Assembly: GCA_027046105.1 (NCBI GenBank)
Contig: JALTZQ010000055.1
Coordinates: forward strand, 1-5,055
Origin: Pyrodictiaceae archaeon
GTDB lineage: Archaea > Thermoproteota > Thermoprotei_A > Sulfolobales > Pyrodictiaceae
DNA length: 5,055 nucleotides
Direction: 5' to 3'
The notes under the pieces were generated by a model. The model worked only from the letters and a program-made list of their open reading frames with translations. It had not been told where the DNA came from and searched no databases. Made by a program: the position numbers and the translations under genes. Positions 1 through 5,055 of the stretch are shown here, piece by piece (positions within the stretch are counted from its first letter, which is position 1; every line of letters starts with the position of its first letter).

Positions 1-109
1 TAATACGACCTCTTAGTTCGCGTGCACGTTCCATGACAAGCCTTTGTGCTTCCCCCTTCTCACTAATCCGCAGTATGTCTAGTGTTTGGCCTCGTGCAAC
101 CTGCTTCAC
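1..109 (-). CDS. Unrecognised protein, N-terminal part, runs off left edge
   Basis: An open minus-strand frame starts at GTG 107-109 and leaves the window at base 1. It encodes about 36 residues that look like real protein (KQVARGQTLDILRISEKGEA, then a charged helix with MERARELRG). GGAGGG lies 10 bases upstream of this GTG, a usable ribosome binding site. The frame stays open further upstream (VTFLEGKHLV, back to a stop at 149-151), so the start is uncertain. A TATA box at 168-175 would place transcription near 146-149, exactly at an ATG (147-149), but that ATG is one base out of frame with the coding stretch and its own frame stops after about 29 codons. Either the GTG is the start, or a one-base indel near 134-139 separates a leaderless ATG from its body. 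I do not recognise the family. Confidence 0.5.
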   Translation of the reverse strand, partial: MKQVARGQTLDILRISEKGEAQRLVMERARELRGRI

Positions 110-167
110 GAGATGCTTGCCCTCCAGAAATGTTACCTTCCAACAGCATTAGCCCTCCGCAAAACTA

Positions 168-175
168 GTATATAA
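168..175 (-). promoter_or_regulatory. TATA box for the left-edge gene
   Basis: On the minus strand this reads TTATATAC, a good archaeal TATA box. The usual spacing of about 25 bases puts the transcription start near 146-149, just upstream of the left-edge open frame. No protein-coding frame covers the element. Confidence 0.5.
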
Positions 176-210
176 TCTATGTGGCACGTAATTATGTTTC
201 TACCTAGAAC

Positions 211-231
211 TATACATTAGAACAATGTATA
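211..231. repeat. Perfect 8-bp palindrome, 5-base spacer
   Basis: TATACATT (211-218) and AATGTATA (224-231) are exact inverted copies separated by AGAAC. The dyad lies between the end of the 300-residue gene (stop at 288-290) and the TATA box at 168-175, about 40 bases upstream of that box. It could be an operator for the left-edge gene or a weak AT-rich hairpin in the 3' untranslated RNA of the gene behind it. No U tract follows, so a terminator role is not well supported. Confidence 0.4.
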
Positions 232-287
232 CACTACTACCTACACGCTCTATTGGATGTAGCTCCTTAGCACCGAAACATAGTGGC

Positions 288-1190
288 TTATTTACGTCCT
301 AGGAATACACTACGTAGCCTTTTGAGGAAACCTCTCTCCTCACCCTTTACGCTTGATTCACTTCCATTTGTTACACATAGTCCTAGCTTATCATCGAGTT
401 TTTGCGTACTACTACTAGATATTATGTAGTGGGCTTGGCTTTCTGCTAGCTTTTCGAGACTGTCAATGCTCGCGGGGCGCGTCCCGCTGGCTGTCTTTTC
501 CAGGACAAAGCATAGCTTCTTTCCTCTTATAGCTAGTAAGATTTCATTTTCACCATACCTGGCATAGACTAATGTATATTTGCCATCCTCGAGCCTCGCC
601 ATGATTGATTTTAGCACTGTTTCGGGGTTTCTAGTCTGCATTTCATACCTGCTATCAGCTTCATCTACGAGTTTCACAAGCCTTTCAAACTCCTTTGCAT
701 ATGCCTCATTAACTCGCTGCGTCATTTCCCTATCGATTTCAATTTTTGACATAAATTCTTCAATAGCTGTATGCGTTCTCCGTATTACTTCATGCCTACG
801 GCGCTGAAGCATATCCTTCAAAAGGGTTATTAGCGTCTCTAGAGGAAATGTCTCCTTTACTTCTATGCCTTGCTCACGTATATAGTCTATTTCAAGGCGT
901 ATACCTGCATCACTTAATCTCTGTACCTCGATAAAACCCTCTTCTGCATCAACTATTCTCTCAATTACTTCACGTAGCTGAACTGGTCTACCACCAATAA
1001 AAGACATAATAACCTGATTATCTTTGACTAGTATTGTGAACTCCTCTTGTTTGCTCTTTGACCCAACTACACCGGTTAACCTACCAGAAAATCCCTCTTG
1101 CATTAATTGTTTGAGGGTTTCTATAAGCTCGTCAAGCTTATCTACGTAGACAAAGCCTACAGTCTCTCCTCTCGCAGCTCTCCTATACAT
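288..1190 (-). CDS. Unrecognised archaeal protein, two alpha/beta modules around a helical middle
   Basis: A 300-residue soluble protein with no signal peptide or membrane segment. Residues 16-92 and 188-260 share a pattern: a helix, a glycine turn (EGFSGRLTGVV; EDGKYTLVYARY), a beta strand (FTILVKDNQVIMSFI; NEILLAIRGKKLCFVLE), then another helix and strand. Residues 115-185 between them are strongly helical and charged (ETLITLLKDMLQRRR, AKEFERLVKLVDEAD) and may form a coiled coil. The tail (about 285-300) is basic and amphipathic (RGFLKRLRSVFLGRK), a possible membrane or nucleic-acid contact. The module pattern recalls DUF4388/PATAN-like or archaeal DUF2226 proteins, but I cannot confirm either and assign no function. 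The ATG at 1188-1190 is supported by GAGGT at 1200-1204 (9-base spacer) and a TATA-like element at 1241-1250. The gene appears monocistronic: the next minus-strand gene has its own promoter about 115 bases on. Confidence 0.85.
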   Translation of the reverse strand: MYRRAARGETVGFVYVDKLDELIETLKQLMQEGFSGRLTGVVGSKSKQEEFTILVKDNQVIMSFIGGRPVQLREVIERIVDAEEGFIEVQRLSDAGIRLEIDYIREQGIEVKETFPLETLITLLKDMLQRRRHEVIRRTHTAIEEFMSKIEIDREMTQRVNEAYAKEFERLVKLVDEADSRYEMQTRNPETVLKSIMARLEDGKYTLVYARYGENEILLAIRGKKLCFVLEKTASGTRPASIDSLEKLAESQAHYIISSSSTQKLDDKLGLCVTNGSESSVKGEERGFLKRLRSVFLGRK

Positions 1191-1240
1191 AACACTTAAA
1201 CCTCATATGCAACGACTACTATACCCTGGAGAGAAAGGGC

Positions 1241-1250
1241 TATATATTAG
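1241..1250. promoter_or_regulatory. TATA element upstream of the 300-residue gene, possibly bidirectional
   Basis: The sequence is TATATATTAG on the plus strand and CTAATATATA on the minus strand. For the minus-strand gene it puts transcription near 1220, giving a leader of about 30 bases that contains the GAGGT ribosome binding site at 1200-1204. Because the element is nearly symmetric it could also fire to the right, where the ATG at 1274 lies at leaderless spacing. Confidence 0.5.
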
Positions 1251-1273
1251 TGTTTAGCGATTAAAACTTTTCC

Positions 1274-1324
1274 ATGAACACTTTTCGTGCTTTCCTAGTT
1301 ACAACCGGAACAAGTGTCAGCTAG
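1274..1324 (+). pseudogene. Possible relic of a CARF-domain protein N-terminus
   Basis: An ATG at 1274 opens a 16-codon frame, MNTFRAFLVTTGTSVS, ending at TAG 1322-1324. A hydrophobic strand followed by TTGTS is the usual look of the first strand and loop of CARF (Rossmann-like) domains of CRISPR-associated proteins. The TATA element at 1241-1250 stands about 28 bases upstream, the right distance for a leaderless message. No continuation is clear: the same frame gives about 13 more codons after the stop with no recognisable motif, and the other two plus frames stop soon. Sixteen residues can easily mimic a motif by chance, so this is a weak call. Confidence 0.2.
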
Positions 1325-1352
1325 GTCGATTTACCCTTAAAATCCCCCGGGC

Positions 1353-1397
1353 CTAGAGGACTCTGACTAATGTCCTACAAGCCACGAGAGTCCCTAG
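1353..1397. repeat. Bulged 11-bp stem-loop, possible small RNA or operator
   Basis: CTAG (1353-1356) plus GGACTCT (1358-1364) pair with AGAGTCC (1387-1393) plus CTAG (1394-1397), leaving A1357 as the only bulge. The 22-base loop contains a small GAC/GTC hairpin. On the minus strand an ATTATATAA element at about 1440-1448 would start a transcript near 1420 that contains the whole hairpin. No ACA box or box C/D motif is present, so it fits neither common archaeal guide RNA class, and no U tract marks it as a terminator. Confidence 0.35.
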
Positions 1398-1479
1398 AAG
1401 ATTCTCCGCTTGAAGACCCTAGCGATAAGTTTTAGGTTCTTTATATAATGCAGATATAACGATATAACACTAGACACTA

Positions 1480-1605
1480 TTATGCTATAAGGTACAATGG
1501 TTTCATGCCATCATAGTAAAGGCGCCATAGTATCCGAGACCCTATAGTGGCCACACATTCCCATCTCTTATCCAGAAATACTATGCTATGTAAGTATGCC
1601 CACAC
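1480..1605 (-). other. Short open frame beside the tRNA, doubtful
   Basis: A GTG at 1603-1605 opens 41 codons (VWAYLHSIVFLDKRWECVAT and onward to YYDGMKPLYLIA) ending at TAA 1480-1482. The frame is also open upstream to a stop adjoining the tRNA CCA end. Composition is protein-like, with aromatic residues and mixed charge, but there is no ribosome binding site, no promoter of its own, and no family I recognise. It may be a gene remnant or chance. Confidence 0.15.
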
Positions 1606-1632
1606 CAGAGGAGAGTAACAGGAAGGTTCTTA

Positions 1633-1720
1633 TGGCGCCGGGGGCGGGATTTGAACCCGCGCGGGGGTGTCCCCCACCGGCTTAGCAGGCCGGCGCCCTA
1701 CCAGGCTAGGCGACCCCGGC
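1633..1720 (-). tRNA. tRNA-Ser(GCU), type II, CCA encoded
   Basis: The RNA folds as a full type II tRNA. The acceptor stem GCCGGGG (1720-1714) pairs with CCCCGGC, followed by discriminator G at 1636 and CCA at 1633-1635. The anticodon stem CCGGC/GCCGG encloses the loop CTGCTAA, so the anticodon is GCT (1684-1686), reading AGC and AGU serine codons. The long variable arm GGGGG-ACA-CCCCC and the T arm GCGGG-TTCAAAT-CCCGC are perfect. A G discriminator and long extra arm are seryl-tRNA synthetase identity features. There is no intron. The very high GC of the stems suits a hyperthermophile. No strong TATA box is visible upstream; CAATACCC near 1751-1758 is a weak candidate. Confidence 0.97.
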
Positions 1721-1740
1721 GCCCTTATGTTACGGGGTTC

Positions 1741-1860
1741 TAGCTCTCCCGGGTATTGTTGGTGGTTTGTACCGGGGTGCGGGGCTAATTGTGTTTCGTT
1801 GCTGGACTGCTGGTTTTTTATGTGTTGGTTTTGTTTTATTGTGTGGTTGGGGGTTGGTGT
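1741..1860 (+). other. Strongly G+T-rich tract between divergent tRNA and regulator
   Basis: In these 120 bases I count 8 A and 13 C, so G+T is about 82 percent. In 1811-1860 there is no C and only two A. G runs at 1827-1828, 1845-1846, 1849-1853 and 1856-1857 might allow a two-tier quadruplex. A plus-strand frame is open across it but encodes a Trp/Cys/Phe-rich string unlike protein and continues as antisense of the tRNA, so I treat it as upstream DNA of the regulator. It must hold the regulator's promoter; TTTTATT at 1834-1840 is a weak TATA candidate. Confidence 0.5.
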
Positions 1861-2581
1861 GCCGCGGTATAATGGTTGGCCTCCAAAGGTTGTGGTTGAG
1901 ACTATTGCTAGGAGGATTGCTGGAGAGATTGTAATGAGTGAGTCTCCTGCGAGGATGTTGCGTAAGTGGAGAGAGGTGTTTGGGGCCAGTCAGTTTGAGG
2001 TTGCTCGTAGAATGGGTGTAACTGCTAGTGTTATTAGTGATTACGAGAAGGGGAGGCGTGCGCCTGGCTCCGGTTTTGTTAAGAGGTTTGTTGAGGCATT
2101 GATAGATATTGATGCTGATCGTGGATGGCCTGTTATCTCTAGGCTTGCGCGCTTGATGCAGCTTCAGCATTTATCGGCTGTTATCGATATGCGTGAGCTT
2201 GAGACTGGTGTTAGTTTTGATCGCCTTGTTACCGCTGTTAAAGGACTTTTGTTGAACAGTGTTGTAGGTGTGGATAAGATCTATGGCTATACTGTCATGG
2301 ATAGTATACGTGCTATTGAGAGTCTTAGTGGAAACGAGTTTGTCTACATTATGGGTAGTACTAGCCAGCGTGCACTCGTGTTTACTGGTGTGACGACAGG
2401 ACGATCGCCCATGATCGCCTTGAGGGTTGCGCCTATAAAGCCTGCTGTAGTGGTTCTCCATGGGCCGAAATCTGTTGATTTCCTTGCAGTAAGGCTTGCA
2501 GAGGCTGAGGGTATCCCACTACTATTGTCTACTGTCTCAAGTGTTGAAGAACTTGTTGAGGGGCTCCGTAGGCTTGGCTAA
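1859..2581 (+). CDS. Archaeal XRE-family HTH transcriptional regulator
   Basis: A predicted DNA-binding regulator of 240 residues with this start. After an N-terminal helix (VVVETIARRIAGEIVMSE, about 11-28) comes a Cro/C1-type helix-turn-helix at about 34-70. It includes LRKWREVFGASQFEVARRMG, the recognition helix VTASVISDYEKGRR, and then GFVKRFVEALIDID. Residues 120-240 form a C-terminal domain with YGYTVMDSIRAIESL, STSQRALVFTGVTTGRSPMI and PAVVVLHG, and a Rossmann-like end (AEAEGIPLLLSTVSSVEEL). I know this layout from a conserved archaeal regulator family whose ligand and targets I cannot name; the C-terminal part probably senses something. I chose GTG 1859 because homologous regulators carry a short helix before the HTH and the upstream frame is antisense to the tRNA. 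ATG 1934 is the alternative, but it would cut off that helix. The gene ends 4 bases into the NAC gene, convergently. Confidence 0.85.
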   Translation: MPRYNGWPPKVVVETIARRIAGEIVMSESPARMLRKWREVFGASQFEVARRMGVTASVISDYEKGRRAPGSGFVKRFVEALIDIDADRGWPVISRLARLMQLQHLSAVIDMRELETGVSFDRLVTAVKGLLLNSVVGVDKIYGYTVMDSIRAIESLSGNEFVYIMGSTSQRALVFTGVTTGRSPMIALRVAPIKPAVVVLHGPKSVDFLAVRLAEAEGIPLLLSTVSSVEELVEGLRRLG

Positions 2582-2949
2582 GCTTTTTTCCTCTCCTCAA
2601 GCAAAAGTATGGCAGCTGCTATATCACCCCCTGTTTCCTCGAGAGCCCTTCTAGCTTCCTCCATGCTTACACCTGCTTGCTCAGCCACAAGCCTTACATC
2701 CTCCTCACTAACCTCAATACCAGTTTCCGCGGCCTCAGCCTCCTCTGTGAGACCCGACGCTACCACCTGGAGCATGAAGGTTTTTCCAGGGAGTTTAACT
2801 AGGAGTGTTGTCTGTGGCTCTTCTAGTACTAGTCTTTTTCCTTCAACTGTTTCAACAACTATTCTCTCCGCTTTAACTTCCTCCACATCTACTTTGAGGC
2901 CTAGGCGGCGAAACTGCTTCCTAAGCTCTGTAGCCGATAACCGGAACAC
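2578..2949 (-). CDS. nac: Nascent polypeptide-associated complex protein (archaeal NAC)
   Basis: The homodimeric archaeal counterpart of eukaryotic alpha-NAC binds ribosomes at the tunnel exit and contacts nascent chains. The 123 residues match the family in length and order. A basic N-terminal segment (ELRKQFRRLGLKVD, 8-21) leads into the NAC barrel at about 22-64 (KAERIVVETVEGKRLVLEEP, then TTLLVKLPGKTFMLQVV). An acidic linker (68-78) and a UBA domain (about 80-118; EVSEEDVRLVAEQAGVS, EEARRALEETGGDIAAAILL) follow. The start is GTG 2947-2949, backed by a near-perfect GGAGGT at 2956-2961 with a 6-base spacer. The 3' end overlaps the convergent regulator by 4 bases (2578-2581), with TAG at 2578-2580. 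Only a weak TATA-like stretch (AAATAAC near 2995) lies upstream. It is divergent from the beta-CASP ribonuclease and probably monocistronic. Confidence 0.96.
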   Translation of the reverse strand: MFRLSATELRKQFRRLGLKVDVEEVKAERIVVETVEGKRLVLEEPQTTLLVKLPGKTFMLQVVASGLTEEAEAAETGIEVSEEDVRLVAEQAGVSMEEARRALEETGGDIAAAILLLEERKKA

Positions 2950-2968
2950 AGCACCACCTCCTCAAACC

Positions 2969-2980
2969 CTAGGTTCCTAG
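2969..2980. repeat. Short CTAGG-TT-CCTAG dyad upstream of NAC
   Basis: A perfect 5-bp inverted repeat with a 2-base centre lies 8 bases upstream of the NAC ribosome binding site, about where the NAC transcript should begin. It could be a small operator. Five base pairs in a CTAG-rich region can also arise by chance. Confidence 0.2.
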
Positions 2981-3185
2981 AAGAGCACTAGTTGTTATTT
3001 GTCTCTTCTTGTTAAGTACTACACTTGCCTTTTAGTGTCACGTTGAAAATCGCCTCCTAAGAGTGGCTAGTTTATTAGCTGGCTTCCGTCTAGTATCCAC
3101 TTCTCAGTATGGTCTAGGTGAATGTGCGTCGTATGTAGCCAGCGTTTAGGAGGGTAAAGACGGGGCGCGGGGTGCTTTAAGGGTC

Positions 3186-4466
3186 TTGGCTAAGGCCGCT
3201 GTCCGTATACTAGGTAGTGGCGGTGAAGTCGGTAGAGCATCGATACTGGTAAGGCGGGTTGATTCGAAAAATGCCGTGTTACTTGATGCCGGAATCAACT
3301 TTGATGAGAATGATAACCCCGTCTATGCGTTGACCTATCCGCCACGCTATGTCCGTGCTATTGTGCTTAGTCATGCACACCTTGACCATATTGGCACAGC
3401 ACCAATGTACTTTATTTCAGGGAATCCTGTGGTATATGCTTCAAGACCAACTGTTCAGATGGCTAAACTAATGCTTGAGGATTTTCTTAAACTAAATGGA
3501 CCGCTATCACTTTACGAGCACGAAGAGGTGGGGCGTCTACTCGAGTCCTCTGTCTACGTCACTCCCGGCGATCGAGTAGTTGTAGATGAGTATGAACTAG
3601 AGTTTTATAGCGCAGGACATATACCAGGCAGCCTTGTAACAGTTGTGAATATTGATGGTCTACGCCTTGCCTATACAGGTGACATTAACACTATTGAGAC
3701 TAAGCTTATGAGGCCTGCAGAAATTGAGCGTGTGGGCAGAGTAGATGTCCTAGTTACTGAGGCTACTTATGGTTCTAGCAGACATCCTCCAAGAAGAGTT
3801 GCCGAGGAGCGGCTTGTAGCGATAATTGAGGAAACAATCGATTCTGGTGGCACAGTATTGATACCTGCCTTTAGTGTTGCTAGAGGTCAAGAGATAATGA
3901 TGGTTCTCGCCGATAGGGATCTGGGAGTACCAGTAGCGGTAGATGGCATGATACGACAAGTCACAGAGATATTCCTGGAAAACCCTGGGTTCATGAATAA
4001 TCCCGAGCTATTGAGGAAGGCCTTTGAAGAGTTTACAGTTGTAAGAGGATGGCAGGATAGGCATAGAGTTTGGAAGAAGCCTGGTGTTATAATAGCATCT
4101 GCTGGAATGTTAAAGGGTGGCCCTAGCCTCTACTACCTCAAGAGGCTTGGCTCGAACCCGAAGAACGCTGTTGTCCTGGTTAGTTTCCAGGCACCAGGTA
4201 GTCCTGGGCGAAGACTTGTCGAGGAAGGCCTTATGCCAGATACCGAGGAACCACTACGTGCTAGGCTTGAGTGGCTAGACTTCAGTAGTCACGCGGATGT
4301 GGACGGTTTATTGTCCATTGTCGATAAGCTTAAGCCTAGTCGAGTAATAGTTGTACATAGTGAGCCCGATGTTGCAGCCTCATTTGCTGAGTACGTGAAA
4401 GGCTTAGGATTTGTTGAGGAAACCATTGTTGCAAACAATAATGAGGAGTACATCCTAGAGGTCTAA
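3186..4466 (+). CDS. Beta-CASP metallo-beta-lactamase ribonuclease, aCPSF2-like
   Basis: A zinc-dependent ribonuclease of the CPSF73/RNase J superfamily, 426 residues, cytoplasmic. The active-site set is complete: motif 1 D34 (LLDAGINFD), motif 2 HAHLDH at 63-68, motif 3 H145 (SAGHIPGS), motif 4 D166 (YTGDIN). The beta-CASP motifs follow: A at E192 (TEATYG), B at H369 (FSSHAD), C at H391 (VHSEP). PAFSVARGQE (227-236) and SAGMLKGGPS (305-314) are typical of the family. It lacks the two N-terminal KH domains of aCPSF1, and its length fits the KH-less aCPSF2 group, for which endo- and 5'-3' exonuclease activities are described; aRNase J is the alternative. The start is TTG 3186, placed directly before the ILGSGGEVGR strand. 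No ATG or GTG lies between the upstream stop at 3147-3149 and TTG 3186, and the ribosome binding site is poor (AAGGG). Its 3' end overlaps the decayed minus-strand gene by about 12 bases. Confidence 0.95.
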   Translation: MAKAAVRILGSGGEVGRASILVRRVDSKNAVLLDAGINFDENDNPVYALTYPPRYVRAIVLSHAHLDHIGTAPMYFISGNPVVYASRPTVQMAKLMLEDFLKLNGPLSLYEHEEVGRLLESSVYVTPGDRVVVDEYELEFYSAGHIPGSLVTVVNIDGLRLAYTGDINTIETKLMRPAEIERVGRVDVLVTEATYGSSRHPPRRVAEERLVAIIEETIDSGGTVLIPAFSVARGQEIMMVLADRDLGVPVAVDGMIRQVTEIFLENPGFMNNPELLRKAFEEFTVVRGWQDRHRVWKKPGVIIASAGMLKGGPSLYYLKRLGSNPKNAVVLVSFQAPGSPGRRLVEEGLMPDTEEPLRARLEWLDFSSHADVDGLLSIVDKLKPSRVIVVHSEPDVAASFAEYVKGLGFVEETIVANNNEEYILEV

Positions 4467-5010
4467 GCTATTCTGCATTGATAATAGTCTCTTTCCCCTA
4501 CCTACGACTATCAGCCTATATCTTGTAAAGCATAGCGTACTGATGCAACCGTCCATAAACGTTAGCGAGTAGGCTCCCGTGACTCGTGGTGCTGTACATT
4601 ACCCTACTATCGATGCCTGCTCTTGCCCCATCAATACATTCAATTTCCATGATTGTATTCGACTGCTGCTTAATAACTGCTAATATTGCCTATTACAAAG
4701 TCCGCTGATACTTCCTCGACAAGGCTTCGTGAAGCCCCTAGTATATTCGTGTTATGGGAACGCGCTACATCACTTACAGGAGCGTCATACATATCCTATC
4801 TAACTTAAGAGCATACCCCACATCGTATGGTGGTATTGCTGCAGCTACACGTAGTCTACTTTCGTCGTCGAGAATAGGGTTTCTCTCCTCTAAAGCTTCA
4901 CGTATAATTATCGTACCAGTATGGCCCATTTGACCTACTATTGGTGCTATATCTATCCTACTTTTTACTACGGCATTAACTGCTTCATTTAACTGATTAG
5001 GAGAGAACAT
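4455..5010 (-). pseudogene. Decayed gene, coding fragments in successive frames
   Basis: Four protein-like fragments follow one another on the minus strand. First, from ATG 5008-5010: MFSPNQLNEAVNAVV, then IAPIVGQMGHTGTIIIREAL and RVAAAIPPYDVGYALKLDR, with stop at 4774. Second, another frame, 4795-4670: DMYDAPVSDVARSHNTNILG, then SLVEEVSADFVIG. Third, back in the first frame from 4689: AILAVIKQQSNTIMEIECID, then ARAGIDSRV. Fourth, a third frame, 4598-4455: APRVTGAYSLTFMDGCISTL, then RYRLIVVGRGKRLL, ending at TAG 4455-4457. Joined, they give about 185 residues. The switches lie near 4796, 4685 and 4570-4600, and each abandoned frame meets a stop soon after. I do not recognise the family. A TATA box at 5045-5055 suggests the promoter survives. 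Sequencing errors could give the same pattern, but three breaks in 550 bases beside intact genes favour real decay. Confidence 0.6.
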
Positions 5011-5044
5011 GTTGAGACTTCATATAGCGCTACCTTTTTCCGGG

Positions 5045-5055
5045 TTTATAATTTA
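5045..5055 (-). promoter_or_regulatory. TATA box for the decayed gene
   Basis: On the minus strand this reads TAAATTATAAA, a good archaeal TATA element at the window's right edge. About 25 bases of spacing put transcription near 5024, leaving a leader of about 14 bases before the ATG at 5010. No clear ribosome binding site is present. The element may extend beyond the window. Confidence 0.4.

Larger units (their letters stand above)
1207..1632. other. Long region without a convincing gene
   Basis: About 425 bases between the 300-residue gene's leader and the tRNA hold no long open frame on either strand. I see a TATA-like element (1241-1250), a 16-codon plus-strand fragment (1274-1324), a bulged stem-loop (1353-1397), a minus-strand TATA-like ATTATATAA (about 1440-1448), and a 41-codon minus-strand open stretch (1480-1605). 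No box C/D pair, ACA-tailed hairpin, CRISPR repeat or second copy of the tRNA 3' end is apparent. The mix of short coding-like scraps suggests decayed DNA at the 3' side of a tRNA gene, where archaeal elements often integrate, but this is inference. Confidence 0.4.

Noticed and set aside
580..807. Plus-strand 75-codon open frame
   Set aside because: Antisense shadow of the 300-residue protein, Ser-rich low-complexity, with no promoter or ribosome binding site.
1501..1530. Possible box C (ATGATGG on the minus strand near 1507-1515) of a C/D guide RNA
   Set aside because: The match is imperfect and no box D (CTGA) follows at a suitable distance.
1207..1632. Search for a CRISPR array or attachment repeat, given the CARF-like fragment
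   Set aside because: No regularly spaced direct repeats and no second copy of the tRNA 3' end are visible.
1667..1858. Upstream extension of the regulator's open frame, starting inside the tRNA
   Set aside because: It is antisense to the tRNA and then runs through a G+T-rich tract giving a Trp/Cys/Phe-rich string unlike protein. The regulator fits a GTG start at 1859.
1730..2461. Two minus-strand open frames opposite the regulator gene
   Set aside because: They share one frame and are shadows of the G+T-rich coding strand. Their Asn/Thr/Pro/His-rich sequence shows no family features.
2609..2980. Plus-strand 123-codon open frame opposite NAC
   Set aside because: Ser/Thr-rich shadow of a well-supported NAC gene with a strong ribosome binding site.
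3750..3959. Minus-strand 69-codon open frame inside the ribonuclease gene
   Set aside because: Lies fully inside a gene with complete catalytic motifs; no independent support.

Overview
The window looks like chromosomal DNA of a hyperthermophilic crenarchaeon (Thermoproteota; Desulfurococcales or Pyrodictiaceae is my guess). The evidence is an archaeal-type NAC with a UBA domain, a KH-less beta-CASP ribonuclease of the archaeal CPSF type, an archaeal XRE regulator, and a GC-rich type II tRNA-Ser with an encoded CCA. Archaeal TATA boxes, GTG and TTG starts, and heavy use of AGG/AGA, ATA and CTA codons agree. The order assignment is inference from style, not from a match.

Layout, left to right. 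At 1-109 (minus) a gene runs off the left edge, with a TATA box at 168-175 and an 8-bp palindrome at 211-231 behind it. At 288-1190 (minus) is an unrecognised 300-residue protein with two similar alpha/beta modules around a long helical middle. Positions 1207-1632 hold no convincing gene. They contain a TATA-like element, a 16-codon scrap resembling the start of a CARF domain, a bulged 11-bp stem-loop, and a 41-codon open stretch next to the tRNA. At 1633-1720 (minus) is tRNA-Ser(GCU). From 1741 to 1860 the plus strand is strikingly G+T rich, leading into an XRE-type regulator (1859-2581, plus). That gene converges with, and overlaps by 4 bases, the NAC gene (2578-2949, minus). Divergent from NAC is the beta-CASP ribonuclease (3186-4466, plus). 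The last 550 bases hold what reads as a decayed minus-strand gene (4455-5010), with coding-like fragments in successive frames and a promoter still recognisable at the right edge.

How the genes relate. NAC (nascent chains), the beta-CASP nuclease (RNA processing and decay) and tRNA-Ser are all information-processing housekeeping functions, but each seems to be its own transcription unit and no shared operon is visible. I did not find a complete new system. The most unusual items are the broken gene at 4455-5010, the two-module protein at 288-1190, and the degenerate tRNA-flanking region with its possible CARF relic, stem-loop and G+T tract.
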